Shown one piece after another: positions 53,093 to 62,141 of a DNA stretch of 64,000 nt. Every line of letters starts with the position of its first letter. Position 1 is the stretch's first letter. The DNA is taken from NCBI GenBank assembly GCA_965249035.1, contig CBDFKV010000007.1:310001-374000 (forward strand), written 5' to 3'. Source of the DNA: CBDFKV01 sp965249035 (GTDB lineage: Bacteria > Pseudomonadota > Gammaproteobacteria > Arenicellales > Poriferihabitantaceae). The notes under the pieces are model-generated. The model ran no database searches, was not told where the DNA came from, and worked only from the letters and a program-made list of their open reading frames with translations. The translations under genes were made by a program, and so were the position numbers.

Positions 53093-54517
53093 ATGTCACT
53101 CGTTACCCGCTTCCCGCCCAGCCCGACCGGCTATTTACACATTGGTGGCGCACGAACTGCGCTGTTTAACTGGCTGTATACCAAAAAGCTAGGCGGTAAA
53201 ATGATTTTGCGGATCGAGGACACCGACCGCGAGCGTTCAAGCGATGAAGCAGTTGAAGTCATCATTGAAGGGATGAAATGGTTGAACCTGGATTGGGACG
53301 AAGGCCCCTACTTCCAAACCCAACGATTTGACCGTTACGCTGTTGTTATTCAGCAACTGTTAGATGCGGGTAAAGCGTATTGCTGTACCTGTAGCAAAGT
53401 TGAATTAGAACAGATGCGTGAAGCACAAAAGGCCCGCGGAGAAAAGCCGCGTTATAACCGCAAATGCCGAGATTTGAATCTGTCTAAATCAGAACATCCC
53501 GACGCGGTGGTGCGGCTGCGAAACCCCATTGATGGCTCGGTAGCATTTGATGATCAAGTTCGAGGCCGGATTGTGGTCTCGAATAAGGAGTTAGATGACT
53601 TAATCATCGCCCGCGCCGACGGTACGCCAACCTATCACCTAACGGTGGTAGTGGATGATATCGATATGGGCGTAAGCCATGTAATTCGGGGTGATGATCA
53701 TATTAATAATACGCCACGGCAGATCAATATAATCAAAGCGCTAGGGGCTGACATGCCGGTTTATGCCCATGTGCCGATGATTTTAGGTGAGGATGGTCAT
53801 CGCTTATCCAAACGCCATGGAGCCATGAGCGTGTTGGAGTATCGCGAGCAAGGTATCTTGCCTGATGCGCTACTCAACTATCTGGTGCGTCTCGGTTGGT
53901 CACATGGCGATCAGGAAATATTCTCTCGCAATGAGTTAATCGACCTGTTTGACGTCAAAGACGTAAACCACGCCGCCTCTACGTTTAACCCGGATAAGCT
54001 TTTGTGGATTAACCAGCACTACATCAAAGAAGCCAAAGCTGAATTATTGGTGGGAGAATTATCCGAGCGATTGCAACGCCGCAATATTGATACGAGCAAT
54101 GGCCCAGCATTACTAGAAGTGGTAGAAATGATGCGCGATCGCTCGCAAACGCTGGAAGAAATGGCAGATAAATCTGCCTATTTATTTGTCGACGATATCG
54201 AGTTAGATGAGAATGCTGCAAAGAAGCATTTACGCCCGGTTGCACGCGATTTGTTACACGCTGCCAAAGATCGTTTTGCGGCGATTGACGACTGGACTGT
54301 TGAAATACTGAGCGCTGCTGTTAGTGAGGTTTTGAGTGACCAGCAAGTCGCCATGCCAAAGCTAGCCCAGCCACTACGGGTGGCGATATCAGGCAGCGCA
54401 GCAACGCCTTCTATCGACCTCACCTTGGCGCTGGTGGGCAAGCGAAAGGCCTTGAGCCGTATTGATAAAGCACTTGAATTTATTGATGCCAGAATTGCAG
54501 CGCAACAGCGATCATAA
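53093..54517 (+). CDS. gltX: Glutamate-tRNA ligase
   Basis: 474 residues, full length. Class I synthetase: HIGH-type GYLHIGGARTALFNW (14-28), zinc motif around CCTC (~98-101) with YNRKC further on, KMSKS-type HRLSKRHGAMS, and the C-terminal anticodon-binding domain. GluRS is the known target of E. coli HipA; both genes occur in this window, about 50 kb apart. It is followed by the tRNA-Ala/tRNA-Glu promoter. Confidence 0.97.
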   Translation: MSLVTRFPPSPTGYLHIGGARTALFNWLYTKKLGGKMILRIEDTDRERSSDEAVEVIIEGMKWLNLDWDEGPYFQTQRFDRYAVVIQQLLDAGKAYCCTCSKVELEQMREAQKARGEKPRYNRKCRDLNLSKSEHPDAVVRLRNPIDGSVAFDDQVRGRIVVSNKELDDLIIARADGTPTYHLTVVVDDIDMGVSHVIRGDDHINNTPRQINIIKALGADMPVYAHVPMILGEDGHRLSKRHGAMSVLEYREQGILPDALLNYLVRLGWSHGDQEIFSRNELIDLFDVKDVNHAASTFNPDKLLWINQHYIKEAKAELLVGELSERLQRRNIDTSNGPALLEVVEMMRDRSQTLEEMADKSAYLFVDDIELDENAAKKHLRPVARDLLHAAKDRFAAIDDWTVEILSAAVSEVLSDQQVAMPKLAQPLRVAISGSAATPSIDLTLALVGKRKALSRIDKALEFIDARIAAQQRS

Positions 54518-54578
54518 ACGGATCGGTAACCAGCCATTAACAGGGTGAAAATATTTGCATTTTTGCCGATATTTAGTC

Positions 54579-54607
54579 TTGACCAATTGAGGCCTTAACC
54601 CTATAGT
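54579..54607 (+). promoter_or_regulatory. Sigma70 promoter of the tRNA pair
   Basis: TTGACC (54579-54584), a 17-bp spacer, and TATAGT (54602-54607). The initiation region downstream is GC-rich (GCGACC), the stringent-control discriminator type typical of stable-RNA promoters. The start would fall about 9 bp before the mature tRNA-Ala. Confidence 0.75.
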
Positions 54608-54622
54608 ACGCGACCTCTTTCG

Positions 54623-54698
54623 GGGGCCATAGCTCAGCTGGGAGAGCGCAACACTGGCAGTGTTGAGGTCGGCGGTTCGATCCCGCCTGGCTCCACCA
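54623..54698 (+). tRNA. tRNA-Ala (anticodon GGC)
   Basis: 76 bases including encoded CCA. Acceptor GGGGCCA pairs TGGCTCC (one G-U), D arm AGCTCAGCTGGGAGAGC, anticodon arm CAACA-CTGGCAG-TGTTG giving GGC, and T arm with GGTTCGATCC. Confidence 0.97.
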
Positions 54699-54775
54699 TA
54701 CGCTCTGTGTAGCGTCGAACAGGTTTCGTTATCTGTTCACCGAGGATTGTCCTGGACTCGGTTGTAAAACCTTGC

Positions 54776-54852
54776 GTCCCCATCGTCTAGTTGGCCCAGG
54801 ACACCGCCCTTTCACGGCGGCGACAGGGGTTCGAATCCCCTTGGGGACGCCA
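54776..54852 (+). tRNA. tRNA-Glu (anticodon TTC)
   Basis: 77 bases including encoded CCA. Acceptor GTCCCCA pairs with TGGGGAC, anticodon arm CCGCC-CTTTCAC-GGCGG giving TTC, and T arm AGGGGTTCGAATCCCCT. It lies 77 bp after tRNA-Ala, probably in one transcript, just downstream of gltX, whose product charges it. Confidence 0.97.
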
Positions 54853-54865
54853 CTACATAAAAAAA

Positions 54866-54896
54866 GCCGCTCAATTCATCTTGAGCGGCTTTTTTT
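54866..54896 (+). terminator. Strong intrinsic terminator after the tRNAs
   Basis: Perfect 9-bp stem GCCGCTCAA / TTGAGCGGC with a 6-base loop, followed by seven T residues and preceded by seven A residues, so it can work in both directions. It ends the tRNA transcript and probably also the minus-strand LysR gene transcript. Confidence 0.93.
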
Positions 54897-54935
54897 ATTG
54901 CCTGATTTGGTTGCTCTTAAATCAACTTCAAAGCT

Positions 54936-55835
54936 TTAAAAGTCCGGCAACTCTGGCAAATGATGCTTGATAAATTCAATGACTTTACTGTCCTTCCAGT
55001 TTTGACGGTAAATCATACCAAATTCACAGGTGATGGTGGGAGTGAATGGCCTCAATACCACGCTTCCATCTCCGGACATATCAGAAGCGGTAATGCTATT
55101 AATCACACTGACGCCAACATTTTCGGCGACTAAGCCATACAGTGAAGAAATACTGGCTTCCGTTTTGGCGCTGAATTTAACGTTATGTTGGTTGACCAAC
55201 TCAACAAACCGGTCATGAGGCATATCTGACTCTTTAATCATCACTAGAGATTCATCGTTTAAATCTTTGATATCAATACTCGGTTTCTCTACAAGTGGGT
55301 GTGATGCGGGCAACATACAAACGGCGTGAACTTTAAACAGTGGCATCATCATTAGCTGACTTTTTTCAACAGGCAGCAGGACGAAACCGATATCTATCTC
55401 TTCTGATACGACTGAAGAAAGCATGTCGTGTATAGATGGCATGCTGAAATTTATTTCGCTCTTGGGGTTAGCAGCAATCAGTTCTGCAATTAGCTTTGGA
55501 ACAAACCCAAAGCCGAGGCCTGCTACGGACGCGATGTTAACCCGAGACACCCCAAATTCCTTTAGAGCCGTGGCGCTTTGTTCCAAATTGATGAGATTTG
55601 CTTTCAGTCGTAAAATATCTTCGTACAACTCCTTTGCCTCACGCGTTTTAACCAAACGATTGTGTTTTCTCAGGAATAATGTCATTCCCAGGTTTTGCTC
55701 AAGCAAAGCCAGAGAGCGGCTGACACCAGACTGGGTCATACCTAAGACTTTTGCTGTTTTGGTGGCCGTTTCGTTTTCGTATAAGACCTTGAAAGTCATC
55801 AATGACTTCAAGGAGTTAAGATTGACTTCAGACAT
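54936..55835 (-). CDS. LysR-family transcriptional regulator
   Basis: 299 residues. N-terminal winged helix-turn-helix (~5-65, NETATKTAKVLGMTQSGVSRSLALLEQNLGMTLFLRKH), linker helix, and a periplasmic-binding-type effector domain (~90-295). Effector and targets unknown. LysR proteins usually control a divergent gene; the nearest divergent gene is the HIT protein, 258 bp away and not an obvious target. Its codon usage appears more AT-rich than the neighbours by eye, so it may be acquired. Confidence 0.92.
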   Translation of the reverse strand: MSEVNLNSLKSLMTFKVLYENETATKTAKVLGMTQSGVSRSLALLEQNLGMTLFLRKHNRLVKTREAKELYEDILRLKANLINLEQSATALKEFGVSRVNIASVAGLGFGFVPKLIAELIAANPKSEINFSMPSIHDMLSSVVSEEIDIGFVLLPVEKSQLMMMPLFKVHAVCMLPASHPLVEKPSIDIKDLNDESLVMIKESDMPHDRFVELVNQHNVKFSAKTEASISSLYGLVAENVGVSVINSITASDMSGDGSVVLRPFTPTITCEFGMIYRQNWKDSKVIEFIKHHLPELPDF

Positions 55836-55926
55836 AGTGATTTAATCAAAATTAATGAGTTATGCAGTCCATTTTGCCCGTAAGTGACGCTTTAAACCCT
55901 GCTCAGGGGGCAATAACAGCGATAAT

Positions 55927-55960
55927 ATCATGATTAGATGATGGGCAATATAACTAGTTA
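55927..55960. promoter_or_regulatory. Two dyads upstream of the LysR gene
   Basis: Within the 258-bp gap are ATCAT-N6-ATGAT (55927-55942) and the perfect 10-bp palindrome TAACTAGTTA (55951-55960). They may be regulator sites for the LysR gene. Nothing else is recognisable in the gap. Confidence 0.3.
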
Positions 55961-56093
55961 TTTCGCAAGATAACAATGACCTGGCTTGCCAATTGGTTGC
56001 TCATACACGAACCCAGCTCTGAAGCCTGAGGTGGAGACCCTAACAAGACAATGCTACGATTGGCACCTCCATTCAAGTAACTTGCTCTAGCTC

Positions 56094-56459
56094 ATGACCG
56101 AACCAACATTATTTACTAAGATCATCAACCACGAAATTCCTGCTGATATCGTTTATCAGGATGATTACATAACGGCGTTTCGGGATATTTATCCGCAGGC
56201 AGCCACTCATATCCTGTTGATTCCAAACAAACCCATTCCTACCGTCAATGATATTGAGGCAGAAGATGAAGCGCTCATGGGACGCCTATTCACAACCGCC
56301 AGCACGCTTGCCAAACAAGAAGGCATTGCTGACGATGGTTATCGTCTGATCGTTAATTGCAACCAACATGGTGGCCAGGAAGTCTATCACTTGCATATGC
56401 ATTTACTGGGCGGCGAGCCTATCGGGCCGATGACTCGCAATAGCCGCAAAGCGCAATGA
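56094..56459 (+). CDS. HIT-family nucleotide hydrolase (HinT-like)
   Basis: 121 residues. Histidine-triad phosphoramidase; catalytic HLHMHLLGG near the C-terminus, with preceding conserved blocks FTKIINHEIPADIVYQDD, AFRDI.PQA.THILLIP and YRLIVNCNQHGGQEVYHLH. HinT proteins hydrolyse adenosine 5'-phosphoramidates, for example aminoacyl-AMP. The physiological role here is unknown. It converges with der. Confidence 0.94.
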   Translation: MTEPTLFTKIINHEIPADIVYQDDYITAFRDIYPQAATHILLIPNKPIPTVNDIEAEDEALMGRLFTTASTLAKQEGIADDGYRLIVNCNQHGGQEVYHLHMHLLGGEPIGPMTRNSRKAQ

Positions 56460-56472
56460 TTAACACCCGCTG

Positions 56473-57924
56473 CTAGCGCGGCGCTTCTCGACCGGCTTTG
56501 CTTTCTTTTTGTTTTTTACGCCGCTCCTTTAGCTTTTTCTCAGCCTTGCGCGCCTGAATTCGGCGCTTGGGGTTGGCAATTCCTTGGATGCGCTTGCGTT
56601 TACCCTTGTCTTTGTCGAATGGATTCTCTACCGCGCGTTGGATCAAACGAATGGGTGCCCCTACTAAGCCGTACTTATCACTAATAAACCTTTTTATGTA
56701 GCGTAAATAAGAGTCTGGCAATCTATCGACTTGAGTACCGTGCAAAACTACTACGGGCGGATTTTTACCCGCTTGATGCGCAAACTTAATTTTAATCGGT
56801 CGACCATTTTTGGACGGTGGCGCGGTGTGTTTGACCGCGGCTTCTATGGTTCGATTCAGACGTGATGTTGAGAATTCGAAAAAAGTGGAGTCATACGCCC
56901 GTTTGGCTGCTGGCAATACCCCGCCGATAGCCGAACCATGCAAGGCCGATATGGTTAATATTTCAATATTGCTGATAAACGCTAGCTTTAAATCAAGATC
57001 AATATCGATCTGTTTTTTGTCGCGCGGCGATAGACCATCCCATTTGTTGATCACGATAACCAGCGCCCTGCCCATCTCAATAATCATGCCAGCAAGTGTC
57101 GCGTCTTGCGCACTAATGCCTTCCTTTGCGTCTAGTAATAAAACGGCGACATTGGAATGTTCGATGGCTTGTAGCGTCTTGATGACTGAAAACTTTTCCA
57201 GCGTTTCATCGACCCGGGACTTGCGGCGCACTCCAGCCGTGTCGGTAATGACGTAATCGGTGCCTTTGTAGTTGAGCGGTATGCTGACACTATCGCGGGT
57301 CGTGCCCGGAACATCGCTGACAATTACCCGGCTTTCGCCTAACAAAGCATTGGTCAGTGTTGATTTACCCGCATTAGGCCGACCCACTAAGGCAATCCGC
57401 GGGACAGAATGATCAACGGCTTCTACATCGCGGGTGTCATAGGCTTGCAGCGTCTCATTAACCAGGCTCTCGATGCTATCACCACGCAGCGCAGACACTG
57501 GCAGTGGTTCGCCCAACGCCAGAGCCTGGAAATCTGCAGCAGCGAGCTCAGCCTTCATTCCTTCCGCTTTGTTGACGAGAACACGGACTGATTTACCGGT
57601 TTTTCGTATTCGGTTCGCGAGCTCTTCGTCGTGTGCATGTAAGCCTTGTCTGGAATCGACCAACAGCCACAACTCATCAGCTTCTTCCAAGACTTGCTCA
57701 ACCTGTGACTGGATGAGCGCGTCAAAGCCCTCTTCAGAAAACGTAACACCGCCGGTATCAACCACCAAATAGGGTTTTTTACCCAGCTGTCCGCGACCAT
57801 ACAGACGATCACGGGTAACGCCGGGCTGATCATCAACGATAGCATCACGACTGCGCGTGAGTCGATTAAATAGCGTTGATTTACCCACGTTGGGGCGTCC
57901 AACCAACGCAATGACAGGCAGCAT
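56473..57924 (-). CDS. der: Ribosome assembly GTPase Der (EngA)
   Basis: 483 residues. Two tandem G domains: G1 motifs GRPNVGKSTLF (~8) and GRPNAGKSTL (~188), with G3 DTGG / DTAG and G4 NKAE / NKWD. A KH-like C-terminal domain and a long, highly basic Lys/Arg tail (~440-483) follow. Essential for 50S maturation. The stop of bamB overlaps its start (TAATG), so it is translationally coupled. Confidence 0.97.
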   Translation of the reverse strand: MLPVIALVGRPNVGKSTLFNRLTRSRDAIVDDQPGVTRDRLYGRGQLGKKPYLVVDTGGVTFSEEGFDALIQSQVEQVLEEADELWLLVDSRQGLHAHDEELANRIRKTGKSVRVLVNKAEGMKAELAAADFQALALGEPLPVSALRGDSIESLVNETLQAYDTRDVEAVDHSVPRIALVGRPNAGKSTLTNALLGESRVIVSDVPGTTRDSVSIPLNYKGTDYVITDTAGVRRKSRVDETLEKFSVIKTLQAIEHSNVAVLLLDAKEGISAQDATLAGMIIEMGRALVIVINKWDGLSPRDKKQIDIDLDLKLAFISNIEILTISALHGSAIGGVLPAAKRAYDSTFFEFSTSRLNRTIEAAVKHTAPPSKNGRPIKIKFAHQAGKNPPVVVLHGTQVDRLPDSYLRYIKRFISDKYGLVGAPIRLIQRAVENPFDKDKGKRKRIQGIANPKRRIQARKAEKKLKERRKKQKESKAGREAPR

Positions 57925-59078
57925 TATTGACTCAACGCAATCAGCTCGCCAGCGGCTACTGAATAAGCAAATAGGTTGTCATCACGAACGATAAGGCTAT
58001 TAACCGGGTGTTTACTGATTGCGAGGTTCGACTCTAGCTCGCCAGAATCACTATTCAGCGCATACAGCTTGCCATCAATATCTGCGGCCATGACCACCCC
58101 ATTCCACAGCACCGGGTTACTGACACCATGGCCGCGTAAGCGTGGCTGAGACCACAGGGCTGTGCCATCACTTAAATTAAGCCGAGTAATGGTGCCGTCG
58201 TTTTCAGTCAGAAATACTGCGTCAGACGTTAAAAACATTGTTTTTCGAGTTGCATGCTCGCTGCGCCATATCTCAGAACCCGTGCGCAACTCCAGTGCCG
58301 CGGTACCGCCCTGATAGGCTGAGACAAGCACTGACGCCCCCGACAAAGCGGGCCGTGCATCTATATCGATGAGCCGGGAAATAACGTTCTGACCCTTAGG
58401 CCGAAACAAGCGCTTTTCCCAAAATACTTGGCCGGTAGAAATATTGGCTGCCAACAGCTGCCCAGTTGAATAGCCGCTGAGCACGCCTTCCCCCGCGATT
58501 AACAACGGTGCATCATTACCGATGCTCAGACTAGATGTGGGTTTGTTAAAGTGCCATCGTTTTTGGCCAGTGCTAGATTTTAGGGCGGTTAAGCCACCAT
58601 CAATAGTGCGAATTAATACTAGCCCTGCAGCGATGGTCGGCACCGCCGAAACACCGCTTTTCTGCACAAACTGCCAGCGCGGTTCGCCGCTGTCTAAGTC
58701 CAGCGCGCTAATGGTACCTTCACTATTTGCAACAACAGCAATGCCATCACCCACCCCAACTCCCGCGACCAGTGATTTTTCGACTTTTTTGCGCCAACGG
58801 GTAGCACCATTGTTCAAATCGACGTTAACTACCTCACCTTTATGGTTAGCCATGATTACCGTATCATTAGCGAACGCGGGTTCTAGGCTATATTGTCCAT
58901 CTCGTTGATCGCCGCCTATTTTTATAGTCCAGCGCTTTTGGGCCGCAATCGTAGTGCTTAATTCAATCTCGCCACTGGTGGGCACTTCTTGGCCCACTCG
59001 CAACGCCTTTTCGGAATTGCAGCCCGTGAGTGCCGCACAGACGATCACTGGCTTAATTATTTGGAAAACCCGCTGCAT
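57924..59078 (-). CDS. bamB: Outer-membrane assembly lipoprotein BamB
   Basis: 384 residues. Lipoprotein signal with lipobox LTGC (Cys at ~20), then an eight-bladed PQQ-like beta-propeller with repeated GxxxALxxxxG-x-W motifs (for example TRWRKKVEKS, GEPRWQFVQ, GQKRWHFN). Part of the BAM complex that inserts outer-membrane beta-barrels. Overlaps yfgM by one base (TAATG) and der by one base. Confidence 0.95.
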   Translation of the reverse strand: MQRVFQIIKPVIVCAALTGCNSEKALRVGQEVPTSGEIELSTTIAAQKRWTIKIGGDQRDGQYSLEPAFANDTVIMANHKGEVVNVDLNNGATRWRKKVEKSLVAGVGVGDGIAVVANSEGTISALDLDSGEPRWQFVQKSGVSAVPTIAAGLVLIRTIDGGLTALKSSTGQKRWHFNKPTSSLSIGNDAPLLIAGEGVLSGYSTGQLLAANISTGQVFWEKRLFRPKGQNVISRLIDIDARPALSGASVLVSAYQGGTAALELRTGSEIWRSEHATRKTMFLTSDAVFLTENDGTITRLNLSDGTALWSQPRLRGHGVSNPVLWNGVVMAADIDGKLYALNSDSGELESNLAISKHPVNSLIVRDDNLFAYSVAAGELIALSQ

Positions 59079-59704
59079 TACAAATTATCCAGTTTCAGCT
59101 GCAGGAATTGCCGAGATTGCCCGGCAAACGGCGGCGCATCCAAGGCGGCTTGATACGCTAGTGCTGCGGCTTCGGCGTCACCCGTGTTGGCGAGCGCATC
59201 CCCTTCGATTTCTTTAAGTCTGGCGGTCAGGCTCTCGTCGTTGGCTAGATCTGAGCTGCGTACCAGTGTGAGCGCTCCCTCATTATCACCAGCAGCCAGT
59301 TTGGCGATGGCTAAGCGTAAGCGAATAAACTGTTGCATTGCTGGCTCTTTGCTATCAGCTAACGCGGACTCCAGTGTCCTTATCGCAGCAACAAAATCTT
59401 TACCATCAATCTGGTCTTTGGCCAGTTTCAGCTGCGCCAACGCAGCGTAGGCTGAGTCTTTGTTGTTAGCCGATAATTGCTCGACCAATGTCGCATCGCC
59501 GTTTTCGCTAATCGCTTGTTGGTACAATTCCGATGCGGCGATAGCTTTTTGCTCTTTATGAGAAGTCCAGTAGTTATAGCCAACCACTACCGCCGTGCCG
59601 ATTGCGACACCCGCGATGATCGAAGTGCCATTATCTCGCCACCAGGCTTTGACGCGCGCGACGTCCTCGTCTTCTACTAATTCGATATCGATCTTATCGT
59701 TCAT
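59078..59704 (-). CDS. yfgM: YfgM ancillary SecYEG-associated protein
   Basis: 208 residues. A short acidic cytoplasmic N-terminus, one transmembrane helix (~28-46, SIIAGVAIGTAVVVGYNYW), and a periplasmic TPR-like domain. In E. coli it binds SecYEG and PpiD. It sits between hisS and bamB as usual, 5 bp after hisS. Confidence 0.9.
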   Translation of the reverse strand: MNDKIDIELVEDEDVARVKAWWRDNGTSIIAGVAIGTAVVVGYNYWTSHKEQKAIAASELYQQAISENGDATLVEQLSANNKDSAYAALAQLKLAKDQIDGKDFVAAIRTLESALADSKEPAMQQFIRLRLAIAKLAAGDNEGALTLVRSSDLANDESLTARLKEIEGDALANTGDAEAAALAYQAALDAPPFAGQSRQFLQLKLDNL

Positions 59705-59709
59705 TCCAT

Positions 59710-60975
59710 CTATTCCGGTTGGTCGTTAAGCAAGTTTGAAACGGCGTCTAATGATACCAATTCATCTGCCTTTGAGGTTCGTAAATACTTGACTTGAATT
59801 GCGTTTTTAGCCAATTCATCTTCACCCAATATCAGAGCAATTCGAGCACCACTTTGATCGGCACGTTTTAGCTGAGCCGTCAGCTTGCCACCACCGCAAT
59901 TGAGTGCCACACTCAAACCATCGCTTCGTAGCATTTCGGCCAGTTGCATGGCTTTTGATTCAGCCATTTGACCCAAGCTAGCGAGGTACACATCAAGATT
60001 GGCATTTGCGGCCAATTCATTTTCTAGCGCCCGCAATTCGATCAAACGCTCGAGCCCCATCGCAAACCCGCAAGCGGGTGTTGCTCGCCCGCCTCGGCTG
60101 GACACTAACTCATCATAGCGCCCACCGGCACAAATTGTATTCTGCGCACCGAGTTGATTCGTTTTCCACTCAAATACTGTGCTGGTGTAGTAATCAAGGC
60201 CGCGCACCAGGGTTGGGTCTATCGTGTAATCCAAGCCTGCCTGATCCAATAAAGTGCATAAGCCTTCAAAATGGGTTTTATCTTCGGGTTCCAGAAAGCT
60301 CGTCATTTCAGGTGCTTGATCAATGATCGCCCGGGTTGTTGGATTTTTGGTGTCCAAGATTCGCAAGGGATTACGCTCTAGACGACGCTTGCTGTCCTCA
60401 TCAAGGGCGTCATAGTGTTCTGCAAGATAGCTTACTAAGGCTTCTCTAAAGTGCGATCGAGCGACTGGTGAGCCCAAAGTATTGAGGTGTAAGCTGACAT
60501 CATTCACCCCAAGCTGTTGCCACATGCGGGCACCAATCAGCAGCAATTCTGCATCAATACTTGGCCCGGCCCAGCCAAAGGTTTCCATTCCAAATTGATG
60601 AAATTGGCGATAACGCCCTTTCTGGGGCCGTTCCCGTCGGAACATGGGGCCCAGGTACCACAGACGCTGCTGCGTATTGTGAAATAAACCATGTTGAATC
60701 CCCGCTCGCACCACCGCTGCAGTGTTTTCCGGTCGCATACAGACGTTTTCATTGCCGGCATCGGTAAACGCATACATTTCTTTTTCGACGATGTCGGTTT
60801 GCTCACCAATGGCGTGTACAAATAGCTCGGTCTTTTCCAGAATGGGCGTGCGGATTTCTTGATAGTAATAAGCGTTGGCAATCGTACGCAAGGTTGCCTC
60901 GACCTCCTGCCATTGATGGCTGGATGAGGGTAACAGGTCGTTCATGCCCTTAACTGACTGGAGCTTTTGACTCAT
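59710..60975 (-). CDS. hisS: Histidine-tRNA ligase
   Basis: 421 residues, class II synthetase. Motif 2 around MFRRERPQKGRYRQFHQFG, the HisA-type LVRGLDYYT block and GGRYDELV, motif 3 ACGFAMGLERL, then a C-terminal anticodon-binding domain (~330-421). Start ATG at 60975. The ispG gene usually upstream in this operon is absent; rodZ ends 35 bp upstream. Confidence 0.97.
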   Translation of the reverse strand: MSQKLQSVKGMNDLLPSSSHQWQEVEATLRTIANAYYYQEIRTPILEKTELFVHAIGEQTDIVEKEMYAFTDAGNENVCMRPENTAAVVRAGIQHGLFHNTQQRLWYLGPMFRRERPQKGRYRQFHQFGMETFGWAGPSIDAELLLIGARMWQQLGVNDVSLHLNTLGSPVARSHFREALVSYLAEHYDALDEDSKRRLERNPLRILDTKNPTTRAIIDQAPEMTSFLEPEDKTHFEGLCTLLDQAGLDYTIDPTLVRGLDYYTSTVFEWKTNQLGAQNTICAGGRYDELVSSRGGRATPACGFAMGLERLIELRALENELAANANLDVYLASLGQMAESKAMQLAEMLRSDGLSVALNCGGGKLTAQLKRADQSGARIALILGEDELAKNAIQVKYLRTSKADELVSLDAVSNLLNDQPE

Positions 60976-61010
60976 AGTGCACTCATATGACGAAACGCGT
61001 TGATCCGGAG

Positions 61011-62141
61011 TTATTCCTGCGCTTCGCCAACTTTCAAGCGCGCTGCTGGTCCACCCTGATAAGGAGCTATAGGCACGTCTGAATTCATATAGCGAACCGT
61101 GGCAGCCTCGTAATCCCCAATAAACACGTAAAATGGTGGCGTGCCTTGGATATCCAACAATTCACCTGCAAGCTTGTTGGCGAATACCAGTTTGCCACCG
61201 TTGTCTCGAACATCAAGCCAGGTGTTGGCACTAAGAGAAATGCTAACAACGTTTGGGTTTCCCGTACTAATCGCTTCAATCCGAACAGATTCTGCGCTGG
61301 ATTCAGTTGTTTCACTCACTTGCGTTTCGGCTATCGTATTTGGGGGCGAGTCACTGAATGGTATAGCCGAGGTGATTTGCACTTCGCTATCTGCCGCGAC
61401 TGGCTGATCGGTATTCCCCCCCTGCTCCGTATTGACTAAGGCTGCCACATCAAGGCCATCGGTAGCTGAGTTATTCGCTGAGATTGTAGCAACGTTATTA
61501 TTGGTGCCAACGATTGAATTAACTGGTTGAACAGTTGCGGGTGCATCCGTAGGAACCAAGCCTCCTAATAAAGACGCAGCGATATCTTGCTCTGTGCCGA
61601 TGGCACCATCAACCACTGGCATCTCTCCGCTGTCAGTTGATTTCTCGGTAGTGGTTAACACCGTAGCATCGGGTTCGGCGAGGGGTTGAAGGCCAGCTGC
61701 TGGAGCTTCATTTTTCGAGACTACGTTATTTAACAGATCATTCTTATAAATGAACCAGCCTGCAAACGCCAAGGCTGAGAGTACGCCAAATAAGGTCAGT
61801 AAGCTCAGCGCATTACCCCGCTTTCTAGTACGGACAAAAGTAGCTTCCTGCGCCGGTGTCACCACGTCAAGACGCGGTTCATCTAGTAGGTGTGGTTTAC
61901 TCGCAGCAATCAAGTCATCAATATCTATCCGCAAAATTCGAGCGTATGCGCGCCAGTAACCGATGATATAGGTCGAACCGGGTAAATCCTCATAGTGGTC
62001 TTCCTCCAAGGCTTCAATTGCCGAATTCGATAAATGCATGGCATCCGCTACCGCTTCAACGGACCATTCGTTGGCCAGACGCTGCGCTTTTAAAGTCGGC
62101 CCGGGTGTTGGGTGGAGGTCTGGTGGCGTATTATTACTCAT
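61011..62141 (-). CDS. rodZ: Cytoskeleton protein RodZ
   Basis: 376 residues. N-terminal cytoplasmic helix-turn-helix (~16-75, LKAQRLANEWSVEAVADAMHLS), one transmembrane helix (~111-132), a long Thr/Ala/Asn/Glu-rich periplasmic linker and a C-terminal DUF4115 domain (~295-376). Links MreB to the cell-wall elongation machinery. Starts within the pilF stop (ATGA overlap). Confidence 0.93.
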   Translation of the reverse strand: MSNNTPPDLHPTPGPTLKAQRLANEWSVEAVADAMHLSNSAIEALEEDHYEDLPGSTYIIGYWRAYARILRIDIDDLIAASKPHLLDEPRLDVVTPAQEATFVRTRKRGNALSLLTLFGVLSALAFAGWFIYKNDLLNNVVSKNEAPAAGLQPLAEPDATVLTTTEKSTDSGEMPVVDGAIGTEQDIAASLLGGLVPTDAPATVQPVNSIVGTNNNVATISANNSATDGLDVAALVNTEQGGNTDQPVAADSEVQITSAIPFSDSPPNTIAETQVSETTESSAESVRIEAISTGNPNVVSISLSANTWLDVRDNGGKLVFANKLAGELLDIQGTPPFYVFIGDYEAATVRYMNSDVPIAPYQGGPAARLKVGEAQE

